Assembly (NCBI GenBank): GCA_023846275.1
Contig: CM043868.1
Coordinates: 17,455,755 to 17,519,754 of the forward strand
Direction of reading: 5' to 3'
DNA length: 64,000 bases
DNA from: Vanilla planifolia
Lineage: Eukaryota; Streptophyta; Magnoliopsida; Asparagales; Orchidaceae
Under the pieces are notes generated by a model that searched no databases, was not told the DNA's origin, and saw only the letters and a list, made by a program, of their open reading frames with translations. Positions within the stretch are counted from its first letter, which is position 1, and each line of letters opens with the position of its first letter. The translations under genes and the position numbers were made by a program. Positions 12,820 through 28,275 of the stretch are shown here, piece by piece.

Positions 12820-13420
12820 TTAAAAAATAAGTTAAATCATCCCTCATAGGCTTAAACAAGTTGCAACTAAGAATAAATTATTTATGGAGTCATATCGATT
12901 AAATAATCAAGACGTCAATTAAGTTTTAATATAACATTTCATATAAAGATACACTACAATCACAAAAAATAAACATACATATCTAATTTTTTATTTGTTT
13001 TTATTTCTTTTCTTAATGTAGTCTTATCTATTAGCTCATATTTTTAATTAACTAAGAAAACCTTATGATAGTCATGCTGCTACACCAATTCTCTCAAGAT
13101 AGTCACTCAATATCATCTTTTTAATTTATTTAGTTATAATAAAAAATCTTACGTAAGACAATTAATCTTTTAATATTTCTAATAACTATTTTTTTACAAT
13201 AAATCTCAGTCATATAATACACTGGTCATTAGCCATCATCACAATAATATGATACACTGGTCACTATTATAGTGACCAATCTCAATCATATGAAAAACTA
13301 GTAACTAGTTATAAAAGAATCCATTTCAATTAGTTTAATTGGTCATTTTACTTTCATATTTCACATGTGCACAAGTGTATCATGTTTTTATATTTCATAA
13401 CATACTAATTAGATTCATTC
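12820..13420. repeat. Dispersed repeat, copy A (LTR-like)
   Basis: This segment aligns by eye, with gaps, to 44480-45180. Shared anchors are TTAATGT-GTCTTAT, TTAA-TAACTAAG-AAAC, a CTCTC-AGAT block and TTATAATAAAAA-TCT, in the same order and orientation. The length, non-coding nature and AT richness suggest a decayed LTR or other retroelement piece. Boundaries are approximate. Confidence 0.55.
13258..13278. repeat. Perfect 21-bp palindrome
   Basis: Arms TGGTCACTAT and ATAGTGACCA flank a single central T. The palindrome lies inside dispersed repeat copy A, next to a near-duplicate ATACACTGGTCA motif at about 13219-13229. Confidence 0.9.
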
Positions 13421-16400
13421 AAGTAATATAATAATCAATACAAAATAAATCTACATAATTATATATCATGCTTACATGTTTAATGTCTCAAAATCTTACT
13501 CATAGTTCAACAAAATCAACCACAATAATAGTACATTAAACATCACAATGATTATGTAAGACCACCTATAGCATCTTAAAAGTAAGTGCAAAAAATTTTA
13601 ATAAATTAAAACTATAAGATGTTGAGAAAAAAAAGAATGTTAGAAAATGATTAACGATCTTAAGAAGTGTTGAGTTATAAATAATAATTTTGATTTAAAC
13701 ATATTTTGATAATTTTTATAAATTTTTTTAATATTTTTTAAGGATGTTTTAAAATTTTAAAACGTCATATACTATGATAGCATAAGATCATATAATACCA
13801 TTGAATGAGAGAATCAATTAGGTGAATTAGTTTGCTATATGAGATTGTATTGTGCAAATATGATTAAGTCAATGCACAAGTATGATAGAGTATAATTAAT
13901 TATAACTCTGAGTAATCCCACATGTTGAGTAAGGAATGAGTTGATCATATAGTATGACCATAAAGTCTTGTATGCTATGATAGGGATTAGGGAGACAATG
14001 AACGTACGACAAGTGTGAACGTGCATAAAAGCTTACCTAGGTTTGTACAAGACTATCAAGACATCGTACAAGGTTGTTAATGAATAAAAGAAAGTAATCT
14101 ATAAATAAGAAAAAAAATCATACAATACAAAGGATATTATTATACAAGTACAATATAGTACAGTGCTTAATGCCTAGTAGTATAAGTATGACAAGACAAA
14201 TGTATCAAAGTGATAATGTGTAATAGTAAAAGTAACATATCATGCAATATAACAGAAGTATATTGTAACTTAGATTACGTAATGAGAAAATGAAATGGGC
14301 TTAACGTGACAATGTAAAAGGAAAGATATCCTAAAATGTCCATACAATATAATATGTTTATCGTATCAATACACTTATGAGATCAAAGCATGAGACTACC
14401 AATGGTTATAAGTTATAAGGACTAATTATATAATATAATAGTGAAATGATAATAGTATGACAAGAAAAATGAATGTAAATTTAGGTAAATTTAAAAAATG
14501 TTCAATGTGAATCTAGTGCTCGCACTTGTATGTTTAATAAAAATGAAACACATCTTAAATTCCAAAACAAAAACATAAGGGAAAATTGACATGAAGGAGA
14601 GTTTAATCAACAAAATGCCTTTGCAAATGAAAGGTGAGAAGGCAAAAATATGAAAAGTAATAAGAACAAATATAAATAAGATGATGATTATGACTTAGAG
14701 AGTTTTTTAGGAAACTGAGAGGTGCAACAGTCGATCATAGTTAGTGGAGGGAAGAAGAGAGAAAGTAAAGGTTTCTTAAGAGAATTGGAGAGAAGTTGTG
14801 CAGGAGTTAAAGACAAAATGGAGAAAAACATAGTCTTGAATATTATAGAAATAAAAAAATGAGTAAAATTTGAGACTTGGTAAGGCTATTAATCTATTTT
14901 GAAATATAAGTAGAACTTATACTTATATTTATATGTTTGAATGTAATGTGTAACATTACGAAAGAAGCTTTGATTGATTAATTAAAATATTAAATTAGAG
15001 ATGTATGAATTAAGTATAGTATACATAAAATGTGATTATAGTGATGTATTATTATGGTTATTAAAATTTATATATTTAGGAGATAAAAAAAACTCAAATT
15101 TATGAATGATGTTAAAAACAAGTTTTTTTTTTACATCTTGATTTATAAATGTGTATGGTGCTTAAGCATGAATAATGTATTGCTTTAATTATATGTCATT
15201 AGTTGATATACTTGTGTTAGCAATAGCCATGAAGATAAAAAAAATGAAAGCAAAATGAGAAAAAGAAAAAAGAACTTGGTGAATGAAAGATAAATTTTCA
15301 AAACAAAAGGACATGTGGTTGTACAAAGTGGCCTCCATAATGAGCTAAATGAGCCTCCATTTGAACTATTTAAGTATATAATAATATATTCCTAAATATA
15401 CACAATTTATTAAATAAAAAAAGTACTTTCATCAAGCCAAATCTCTAAAGAAATAAAAAGGTAAAGGAAAGTAAACAATGTGTAAAGGTATAAAAGATTT
15501 ATATATATATATATATAAGTTACATATGTATTGTTAATTTACTTTTTTAAATACTCTCATTTTTTATTATGCTATATTATTGCAAATGACCCTCATATAC
15601 TATTATCCAAAATTGTATTATGTTATATATGTGTACAATTACTTATCATTGAGTCGATGTCAATTAATTCAAATCTATTTTTACATAATATTTTTATGTC
15701 AAAAGAAAGTACTATATTAAGCTATTATAATGGAGTTTGAGTCAACATGTGATGATTTAGAGATGTTATAATTATCATTAGATATATAGTTTTTATATTT
15801 ATTTTATTAAAACAAAAATGATATACAAAATAATTATAACAATTGATATTGTATGCACATATATTTTTAAAGACAAATATGAGTGAAAAAATTTATGTTT
15901 TCACTTTATTTTAAAAGATACTTTTAATACTTAATTTCAAAATGTTAAAGATTTGCTTATGCTATGATTTAGAAAGAACAATGAATGATTCTTATATATT
16001 TTTAAAAGACTAAGAGAAAGAGAAAAAAATATATGTCATACTAAAATCTAGAAATGATAGGTGAGGGGTGACTACACTTCTATAATAGGTCATGTTTACA
16101 ATTCAATATTATAGCAATCATAAGTATATAAATTATTATTAGAATGTTTATCGTAAGGTTTCCTCACATTTTGTGCATGATTCTTATTGTTACCCAACTT
16201 CTTGCTCTGGTTTAATCTATTATGCAATAACTATCTTAGCTTAATACCAAAAATTTTGTAATTGTAATTGTTGTTCTAGGTTGAAAACACTCTGAGATTT
16301 TTTTCTTACTCTTGCTTCCACCTCCCTCCTTCACACTTTCTGTCCTTCGATTTTCCCTTCCTCGAATTATAGCTTTGTAATCTACCAGAAATTTTCCCTC

Positions 16401-16769
16401 CAATCAATTTAATAACAAGATAAAAGCTTGATTAAAACTTAATCATTAACAATCGTTACCAAAGATTGAGAAAACTATGAGCTAAAATAGAATTTCTTAG
16501 TTTAGAAACTCACAAAATCCTTGTTGCCATTGTCGTCAAGCTTGTTGTAATCTCTTTCTCACTCTACATGAGGATCTCACCATAATTTGTCAACAAACTA
16601 CTCTTTATCATCGACAAAAGGAAATCCCTAAGTTTGGCCAATGAGCAATTGCACAAGGAGAGATTTAGGAAAGGTTAAAAGTTGAAATATTGTAATTAGT
16701 GATTTCTTACTACTTTATCAATAAATAATTAAATCATCAATTTATTAAATACATATTTACCACTTTAAT
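13421..16769. other. AT-rich intergenic DNA
   Basis: I see no gene or domain. A short AT repeat lies near 15499-15518. Several stretches resemble decayed retroelement non-coding sequence but cannot be assigned. Confidence 0.5.
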
Positions 16770-16990
16770 TTGAAAATTTTGTAATAATTTAAAATAAACT
16801 TCGATCGAGATGAAATTAGTGTCATTGGACTCATCTTGATAATTTTTATCTAATTTTATATTTATTTTTATCCTTTGTTATATTTTATTTTTAGTGATTT
16901 GATATACTTTATAAGATATCTCCATTTCTTAATTAAAATAACTTATCCTAAAATATTGCATCATGACTGGCATTGATGATTTTAGAATGC
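16770..16990. repeat. Dispersed repeat, partial copy C
   Basis: This aligns by eye with 45020-45180: CTTCGATCGAGATGA matches CTCCGAACTAAATGA, then TGTCATT-GACTC-TCTT, TATC-AATT, and TTGATATACTTTATAAGATAT matching TTGATATGTTTTATGAGATAT. The order of anchors is conserved, so it is a third member of the same family. Confidence 0.5.
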
Positions 16991-19900
16991 CACTCGTTCT
17001 TTCTTTGATTACACCTTAATTGTACCATTCTAGAACCTTTTCTACATTAAATTATAATTTATATGAGTTTTCTTATTTATCCAAAATTTTTGTGGTCTTA
17101 GTTTCTCTTTCATAATGATAATCTTAATCCACTTTCAAAACCTTTTTAATAAATATAGATTCCCCTTTTCCTCTCCCTTGAAATACATTTTCATACATTT
17201 TTTCAAATTTTATTAAAAATTGCAGCGCACTTACTAATTGATATGCAATCATAAATTTTGCATATTAACATGTATTATCCTATAAAAAAGCTAAGTAAAT
17301 ATTCAACGTGCGAGTAATAAAACCATGTGCTCACCATTTTGATTATGAACTTATATTCACAACATTATTTCAAATATCATAAAAAATATAATTTTTATTG
17401 ATTTATCAAATCTTACTCTTAAGACTCCAAATTTATAATCATTTAACATTAAATAAATATACCACAAGATTCATAATTCTTACCATGAAATTAAATATTC
17501 TAATCACTATTAGAGTTGAATTGTTGTGAATAAAGACTCACATGAAATCCACTAAACTCAATGCTTCCTTCTCACTTTTGTTTCACTTGCTAAAATTCCA
17601 AAATTAAAAAGCTCCTATTTGAAATTTTGCAAAAATTTGGCCACACAAATTCCACAAATTCTTGCACATAACCCTTAACCCTCTTCAATTCTTTAGTGAA
17701 ATATTAAAAATCTTCTTCTATGATCAAATACATGGTCGATGGTGCCTGTTTTGCTCATTTGTGTTAGGAAAATTAGGTTAGCAATTTTTAGAATAAAACA
17801 TATTATATTTTAATTAAAAATTTAGGCTAAAATTAATTTCTTTAATCTATTATAACAAATGTACTCCAAAAAATTTCCAATAAATTTAAAAATAAAATAT
17901 GCATAAAACCTTATCATAAATAAAATTTAAATAATTTGTTGACATTGCTTATTATTTTTTAATAAATTTTTTTCTTTAAAAATCATTTAAATAATTCACT
18001 TTCTTATATATATGGCTTCATTGAGAGAAAATATATTAGTTTTTGTTTAATGCTCAATTTATGAGTTACTCTATGGAGACATGATGGGGAATGTCTAGAA
18101 TTTGTATAAAATTTAGGTCCGGAGGATGAGGATAGGTATACAAGATAGTTCGTGAGTGTTTTGGTTAGTAAGAAAAAGCTTGGGTCTAAGTATAATTGCG
18201 AAAGAATAGTAAAAGAGATAGTAGATGGCTAATTGGTTTAAATGAATTGGCTCAATTTTGAGGTGGTTTTGTGACTTACTTTTTGTGAAACTATGATTTG
18301 ATCTTGTTTGTAGAGAAAAAGGAGAGGTATTCTCATAAAAAAAAATATAAAAGAGAGAGAGAAAGAGAATCAACATTATATTTTGGGTTATAGAAAAAGA
18401 GAGAGGGGGAAGCATGCATGTCATAAGTATTTTGCATCCAAGATTATATATATTTCATTCCATCCCTTTGAAATAAAAAATAAAAAAAATGATGAAGGTG
18501 AATTCAAAACAATTTAAATTTCTTCACAAAAAGAAGATTAGATAATATAATCTTTGTAAACTTGTTCAAATTCAAATATGATACATTTGTATTCCTACTT
18601 TGGTGGAACATTATCTATCTTCTAAGAATGTGATACTATTTTAAAAGAATTCAAGAAATTTCTAATGCTTTTGGTGTGTTTAATAAATGACATGAACAAC
18701 AAGTTAGGGCCAATAAGTACTTTAGAACTCTTTAAATATAGTTTTGAAGTATTTACTTCATATGTTTGGGCTTTGAATTGCCTCCAAATTGAGCTTGTAT
18801 CAGGTCTGATGATCTTGACTATAACAATTTAATGATACATCATACTTTGCATCGTAAAGACCATTAAGCCAAAGACAAGTAAATTTCATCATATAGTGGA
18901 AAATATATCTAATAGGTTGGATAAATTAAAAGTCACATTGGGTGCATTAAATACTCTGATTAGGAAAATCATGGTCACCATTACTAGAAATTGAACCACC
19001 TTTCCTAAATGATCCATTAAAAAAGATCCTCATACACCCTGGGAGAATAAAGAGAAGTGAAGATCTTAAACTCCTAGTAAAACTATACAAATGATTGCAT
19101 GTCATGTTAAGAAAATTTGGGAAAATACCTTAGCCAAGGAATTGATGTTAAGCTGAAGAGTCCTCGCTTGAAAAGAAATTAAAGAGATATTGAACTACTC
19201 TACTAGGAATCATGACAAAATTATGTATAAAATATATATGTTAATGACATTGAAGAGATTAGCACTACATCTATTAAGAAATTGCATAGACTTCAAATGT
19301 AAGAAATAGAGTTCTTTGCTTAAAGGAGTTGGTGCAACACAATAAATAGTTCTAGTAGAGCATAAGATATAGATCGTAAACCATGGATCAAAAGGGCTTT
19401 ATTAATTTTATTTGTGTTATTAGATCATAATAGATTTTTAATGAGATTCAAGGTTGTTTCTTATTTTGTTTTCATGCTACGATTAGGTGTGCAGCATCTT
19501 AGTAGTGACATCTTTATTATGTGTGGGTAGACCTATGTTCGCTTCAACCTTGAATGGCTTCAATCTATTAAATGTGAAAGAGGCAATACTTCCTCCATCT
19601 TTGTCTTAGGCATGTTCAATCATCTCTCTAAGATCTAAACAATTCTAACTTCTCTTCTTAATTAAAGCTGCTTCTTGAAAGATTCTCCTTCAATTAACCT
19701 ATAAAGTAAGATTGATTTTTTTAAAATGATTTTCAATAGAATTTGTATCCATTGAGATCACTAAGCATTTTGTTACTTTACTAAATTATTTAACACCTAT
19801 TCTTCTTGGATTATAATGGACCCTTGCTAATCTTCTACCTTCCTTTTTTCAATTGCTCCATTCTTCCTTGTTTCCATTATGATCAAAGATGTTCTTATAT

Positions 19901-21350
19901 TAAATTTTGGTATGACAAATAAGAACAAATCTTTGCATCAACTGATCTCATAACTTAGTGGACCTTCCAAATCTTGATTTCGAATGGATTGTAGGATTCA
20001 ATTTTCAAACAAGCTTGAAATTTCATAGTTTGCAATCCAAGGGAAACACTGGTAGATCTTCCTTTTTAATGAATAAAAAGAGAGAAGATGAAAAGAGAGA
20101 GAGAGAGACATAATGGATATTGAGATGATAGCTAATTTCTTTTCAAATTTAATTTTCTTAGAATTGGATCTAATTAACTCTCTCTCCTCTATATTTTCCA
20201 TACACTTGTCCAAGAGGGAAGAAGGTAAAAAAGAAAAAAAAACAAAGGACAATATAGACACCCAATTATGGATAATTTGGATGCATCCTAACTTCTTCAT
20301 GTCAAAGACAATAACTAGCCCTCAAGATCAAGCAATCTCAAGAAAGGGGCTTCATAACTAGAGCTGTTCAGAATGTTTCTAACAAAGTTCTCAAGATATC
20401 TTCCAAAGAGTTTGAGAAACATATTCACTACCTCTTAAAGTTTCTCAAGGTTATCTTTCTCTTTTTCTCTTACTAAACGAATATATTGTGCACTTTTGAT
20501 GGGTTGGGAGAAAGGTCCAATGAGCTTCTTAAGCATTGAAGAAAATTTCCCAAGACGAAATGTTAAATCCTCGCAAACAAATTAATTGATATCTTAATCA
20601 ATATGGAACCACTTTGTGTAATGTAAACGCACCCTTTTAGATGTAACAAAATATGTTTTCTTTATCAAAATCTTTACCCATTTACCAACCAATAAACAAC
20701 ATATTACTAATTGAATTGTCAAATAATAATTAATTCGTAAACACATAAAACTTGACAATTAAAATACCAATTACTTTGTAACCATTAGACAACCAATGTT
20801 ATTGTATTACAATGGATAATATGACAAATCAATGATCACATAACATAAATTATTGGATAAAGAATGGTCATTAATTCACTAATAAATTGAAAATAACAAC
20901 AAAACCTAACTAGTTATTTATTCATTGGATAATGTTAAAAAACTCATCAAACGTTATATATATAATCAAAAAAATTACAAATTGATAAAAAAATTATTTT
21001 TTTAATCAATAATTAAATTTAACGATTGATATTTATAAATTGTTAACTAAATTTCAATTGTTATAAGTAATTCTCTTATATCTTTTGAGACAAATAGAAG
21101 ATTTCTTTCATAATCCACAAAGAGATACATGCTTGACACATGAGCATCAAGGATTGGTATAATTATTGTCTAGGTCTTTCTGTATTAATAGGATCGATGG
21201 CTATGGAATGCAATGTAGGCTTATGGTGAGAAAAGAAATAAAGGTTGTGAGGAAGAGAAAGGTGTTGAGGGTGCCCACAAAATATTACACGTCAACTAGG
21301 AAGATTTCTTATGTAATAAAGCTATATCTAGTAATTGGATTGATGTTACG
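16991..21350. other. AT-rich intergenic DNA 3' of the glycosyltransferase gene
   Basis: I found no supported gene. The stretch 18640-19980 has slightly more codon-like texture and may be old retroelement sequence, but I could not read any domain. A GA-rich patch lies near 20090-20110. Confidence 0.45.
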
Positions 21351-21400
21351 TTAATGTACAAAATTGAAAAATAAGATTAAAGCGCTTCTGAACTGGCCAT

Positions 21401-22804
21401 TCAATACCCAAGTCCCTCCACAAAAAACTTTAGATTCCGATCCGACGACCCTCCTCCGACCACCGCCTCCCATGCCCTCGCCTTCCACTCTTTTGCCTTC
21501 TCTCGAATCTTCTCCCCTCGCTCTCCCTCACCCATCACAACCTCCAGACACCTCCTGAGCTCCTCCGCCTCCACAAACCCACCCTTCCCTTCCTCTAACC
21601 TCACCCCAGTCCCCCACTGCCTCTCCATCAGCCACGCGTTCGTCCTCTGATCCATCCACTGCGGCACGGTTACCACCGGCACACCCCACACCAAACTCTC
21701 CATCGCCGAGTTCCACCCGCAGTGTGTCACGAAGCATCCCACTGCCCTGTGCGAGAGCACCCTCAGCTGAGCACACCACCTCACTACCATACCCTTCTCC
21801 TCCTCTCCCTCCACCACCTCATCCTCCTCGCCGTCGATCTTCCTCACCACCCAAAGGTACGGTCTCCCGCTCCACCTCAAAGCCCTCCCAATCTCGTTCA
21901 CCTGCTCCCTCCTCGGTACGTAGATGCTCCCGAAAGACACGTACACAACCGACCTCTCCGCCTGTGCGTCGAGCCACCTCATGTACGCGTCGTGCTCTTG
22001 GTCCCACCCGAACATGTCGCGCGTGGCATCCTCGGCCCCACCCGGCGGCATCACCGGTCCAATCGCAACCAAGTCCAGCCGTTCTTTCAAAAATTCGACC
22101 GCCTCCGGCTCCAGCTCCTCGAACGTGTTCACAAGCACTCTTGGCCGAACCACGCCTTCCATCGCCTCGAACGTCTCCCCGAAAACGCTGTAGAAGTAGA
22201 AAAACGGGTCCTTGGGGTCGGTGATGGTCAGGAAAGAGGGAAGGTCGCGAATCTGAAGCGGCGGCAGCCCCGGTAAATTTAGGGTGAAAGAGGGGTCGTT
22301 GTTGTGTTTGGTGATGAGGGCTTGGTAGCCGTGGAAGAAGTGGTAATACGTGGCAAGGACCGCTGCCGGCTGGATCCAGAACTGGGCCGAAGGGATGCCG
22401 AGTTGGCGAGCCACGTCGCCGGCCCAGTGGAGGAGAAGCGTATAGATTACGCAGGTTACCGGGCGGCCGCGAGCTGCGAGGCGGCGGATGATGGCAGCGA
22501 GGTTGTTGGAACCAATGAGCTTGAGCTGCTTCATGTAGTCGTTTGGGTTTCGGCTTCGCGAACGCGAGGTGCCCTCGTCATCGCCGTCGGAGAAGGGGAT
22601 GTAGGTGATGCCGCAGTCGGAGACTTCTTCGGATGGGGAGGAGATGAAGGGGAACATGCGTCGGTGGCCGGAGATGGAGGTGGAGAAGGTTAGGATGGCG
22701 CCACCGGCGGCGAGGGAGAGGTGGTTTGCGAGGTGACGACCGGGGTTGAGGTGGCTCTGCTCAGGGAAAGTCACGAGGAGGAAGTGTGGTCGGGGTCGTT
22801 CCAT
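21401..22804 (-). CDS. UGT75: UDP-glycosyltransferase, UGT75 (group L)-type, 467 aa, single exon
   Basis: This family-1 glycosyltransferase probably transfers glucose from UDP-glucose to a hydroxyl or carboxyl group of a small acceptor in the cytosol. The N-terminus PHFLLVTFPEQSHLNP carries the catalytic His18. The C-terminal PSPG donor box runs W343 to Q386 (WCAQL ... HCGWNS ... PQWMDQ), exactly 44 residues ending in D-Q, the usual glucose-type ending. The blocks VTCVIYTLLLHWAGDVARQ and FWIQPAAVL are typical of UGT75, which includes crocetin, ABA and auxin glucosyltransferases; the substrate cannot be predicted. I chose the start at 22804 because an in-frame upstream ATG (22924) lies upstream of a TATA box and adds 40 non-conserved residues. 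The length fits the family. The gene is GC-rich in an AT-rich setting, and no break is seen. The stop is followed by AT-rich DNA. Confidence 0.93.
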   Translation of the reverse strand: MERPRPHFLLVTFPEQSHLNPGRHLANHLSLAAGGAILTFSTSISGHRRMFPFISSPSEEVSDCGITYIPFSDGDDEGTSRSRSRNPNDYMKQLKLIGSNNLAAIIRRLAARGRPVTCVIYTLLLHWAGDVARQLGIPSAQFWIQPAAVLATYYHFFHGYQALITKHNNDPSFTLNLPGLPPLQIRDLPSFLTITDPKDPFFYFYSVFGETFEAMEGVVRPRVLVNTFEELEPEAVEFLKERLDLVAIGPVMPPGGAEDATRDMFGWDQEHDAYMRWLDAQAERSVVYVSFGSIYVPRREQVNEIGRALRWSGRPYLWVVRKIDGEEDEVVEGEEEKGMVVRWCAQLRVLSHRAVGCFVTHCGWNSAMESLVWGVPVVTVPQWMDQRTNAWLMERQWGTGVRLEEGKGGFVEAEELRRCLEVVMGEGERGEKIREKAKEWKARAWEAVVGGGSSDRNLKFFVEGLGY

Positions 22805-22895
22805 GAATGTGATCGGCTTTTGCAGAAGATGCTTGAGTTGCAGCGTTCTGAAAGCGGCGTGGATGTACTCTTGTCGACAGGTGCTGGAATGAAGG

Positions 22896-22916
22896 TATAT
22901 AGGATGTTTGCACGTG
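22896..22916 (-). promoter_or_regulatory. TATA box and G-box of the glycosyltransferase gene
   Basis: TATATA at 22896-22901 lies 92 bp upstream of the chosen ATG, giving an expected leader of about 60 bp. A CACGTG G-box at 22911-22916 sits just upstream. G-boxes bind bZIP/bHLH factors in stress, ABA and light responses; the actual response is not known here. Confidence 0.6.
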
Positions 22917-22924
22917 ACTCCCAA

Positions 22925-24109
22925 ATGAATTTATTTTGGGCAAAACAGTAAATCACGCATTTGAGATGACAAAATTACAAATTTCCCTCAGAATTTTGGG
23001 CGAAAAAAGTATTTTAAACACTTAAGTGTATTATAAAATTTATTTAAAAAGAAAATGTTCTTTCAAGTTTACTTTAAATGAATTTAATAAAAATTAAATA
23101 CATTTAAGCATACTTTCGCATATTGTCCATTTAGCTTGTCCTCCTCCTAGTTTGCTTGCAACTGTTCAGCGTAGCATGTTCGCTTCTTCCACTTTGTTGA
23201 CCGTTAACACTTCATGTCTCGGATTTCATGCTTAAAAAAAAAATACAAACACAGAGTTCTTAAACAGCCTAAGAATTTCATTAATTAAATCCAAACTAAT
23301 TCTTTTTGAATAAATTGAGAGAAAAAACATATAAACATGAAACAAAATCAAGAAAATTTATTTTCTCAAGATAATAAATTGGCAACAAATTGTTGGATTT
23401 TTTTTTTTAAAGAATAGCGATGTAATCTTGTAGGACAATGGATGCAAAAGTTGGAAGAAAACAATTCCCCTAATAATCCTTAGTGTTTTATCATCTATTC
23501 GAGGGTTACAATTGGAGCTCTCGATGTATCATTGGATAGAAAAAAACTCTTTAAATCATCGCCATGAGTTGTTTTTACACATGATAGGAGGATAAAGAAG
23601 ATGACAAAAGAGAAAACTTACCTAAGTTAACTAATCCCAAACTTATGGAATGCACTACATTATTTAAGGATTACGCCAAGTGATCCAAGCAACTCTTCAT
23701 AAAAGTGGTTAGATTAAATAAATTATCTCATCACACTCATAGAAATGTTTTGAATCATAATCATTTTAAAATTAGATTAGATATATTTTTAAGCTATTTT
23801 GAAATTTTATAATTTGGAGAAAAGTTTTTAAACATACATCTATTTTATGAATTGTTATAATACTCTTCATTATTAAGGTTGAAATAAATCTCTTATCTCT
23901 TGATCTTCTTTGGTGTTTTTCTATTCTATAATTTTATTTTTTTATAGTGAATTTTTATTATCATTATAAATAGATATAACCCAAATATTTTAGTAAACCC
24001 TACAATTTTGTTTTGCTTTTTTTATACGTGTATTTATTTATTTTTATTTAAAATTTGCATAACAAATTAATATCAGAACAGGGTTTTAACATAAACCCTA
24101 GCTATTAAG
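22925..24109. other. Upstream region of the glycosyltransferase gene
   Basis: AT-rich DNA with a slightly more GC-rich patch at 23130-23225. I see no coding sequence. Confidence 0.5.
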
Positions 24110-24560
24110 TAAGAATGATGCCACATAATATAAAAAATAATAAGTTTATTGAAAAAACAAGTTTCAATATCTAACATATCAAGATACACATTTTGTTAAA
24201 AATAGTAAGGTATATAGGTGCCTCTATTTGATAAGCCTAGGGGGATAAATGATGTCGAGTTTGACAAATAAAAGAAGAAAGCATATTCATTGATTTGGTT
24301 TTGTTTAGCAAGTAAAGTAATTTATAAAGTCATAGATGAAGAAACTATAACAAGTTTATGACAAAAATCAAAGTTTTAAAAAACAATATTTCTAATTAAT
24401 GAGTTTTTAAAATAATTTTTGTTTTCTCTGTATGAAGGAATATACATCTCTAAAAATACCTAGAGAAATTAAATTTTATCTTAATGGATCTTAGATTAAT
24501 GTCAAGATAGAAGATAAAAATGTTACACATATTCTATTTATGACAATTTGTATTATTGAT
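24110..24560 (+). mobile_element. Decayed Ty1/copia gag remnant
   Basis: A plus-strand frame reads, with stops, KKKAYSLIWFCLASKVIYKV and continues IDEETITSL. This matches the conserved copia gag block in which A-x-x-x-I-x-L-x-L-A-D-x-V-x-Y-x-V-x-D-E-x-T-A-x-x-L-W is typical. Upstream, about 24140-24200, NNKFIEKTSFNI and HIKIHILLK resemble the gag N-terminus; downstream, about 24490-24530, INVKIEDKNVTHIL resembles the next gag block. Stops and frame changes show it is dead. LTRs were not located. Confidence 0.6.
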
Positions 24561-27939
<3,379 letters not shown>

Positions 27940-28275
27940 TCATCATGTTATATCTATAAACCTCATGGTTGACGTAATCACAGAACAAGCAATAACCATA
28001 TTATCCATAGATCTCAAGGTTGGCCTGATCACATAACAAGGAATGATCATATTATATCATCTCATCAACTAGCTAGATTAACCACATAGAAAGCAAAGAC
28101 CATATTATCTAATCTCATCACTTTGTTGACCTAGTCATATAGTAAGTAGCAAACATATTATATCATCTCATTAGTCAATTGGTCAAATTATATAATAAAA
28201 ATAAGTATATTATATCATCTCACCAATCACTGAGCAAGATCATAGTAATATGTAATGATCATATTATATAAGACA
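27940..28275. repeat. Degenerate minisatellite, period about 51-56 bp, about six copies
   Basis: The anchor catatta or a close variant recurs near 27941, 27997, 28048, 28101, 28154, 28205 and 28260, spaced 56, 51, 53, 53, 51 and 55 bp. Between anchors each unit carries a TCATCTCA-like block, a GGTTGACC-like block and a CATA-AAG-AA block. Copies are diverged but keep order. No reading frame crosses the array. Confidence 0.75.

Noticed and set aside
21722..22693. Several long plus-strand ORFs opposite the glycosyltransferase
   Set aside because: They are GC-driven frame shadows of the minus-strand gene, with Pro/Arg/Ser-rich low-complexity products.
22805..22924. 40-residue N-terminal extension of the glycosyltransferase frame
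   Set aside because: Its ATG lies upstream of the TATA box, the residues are not conserved, and family proteins begin just before PHFLLVTFP.
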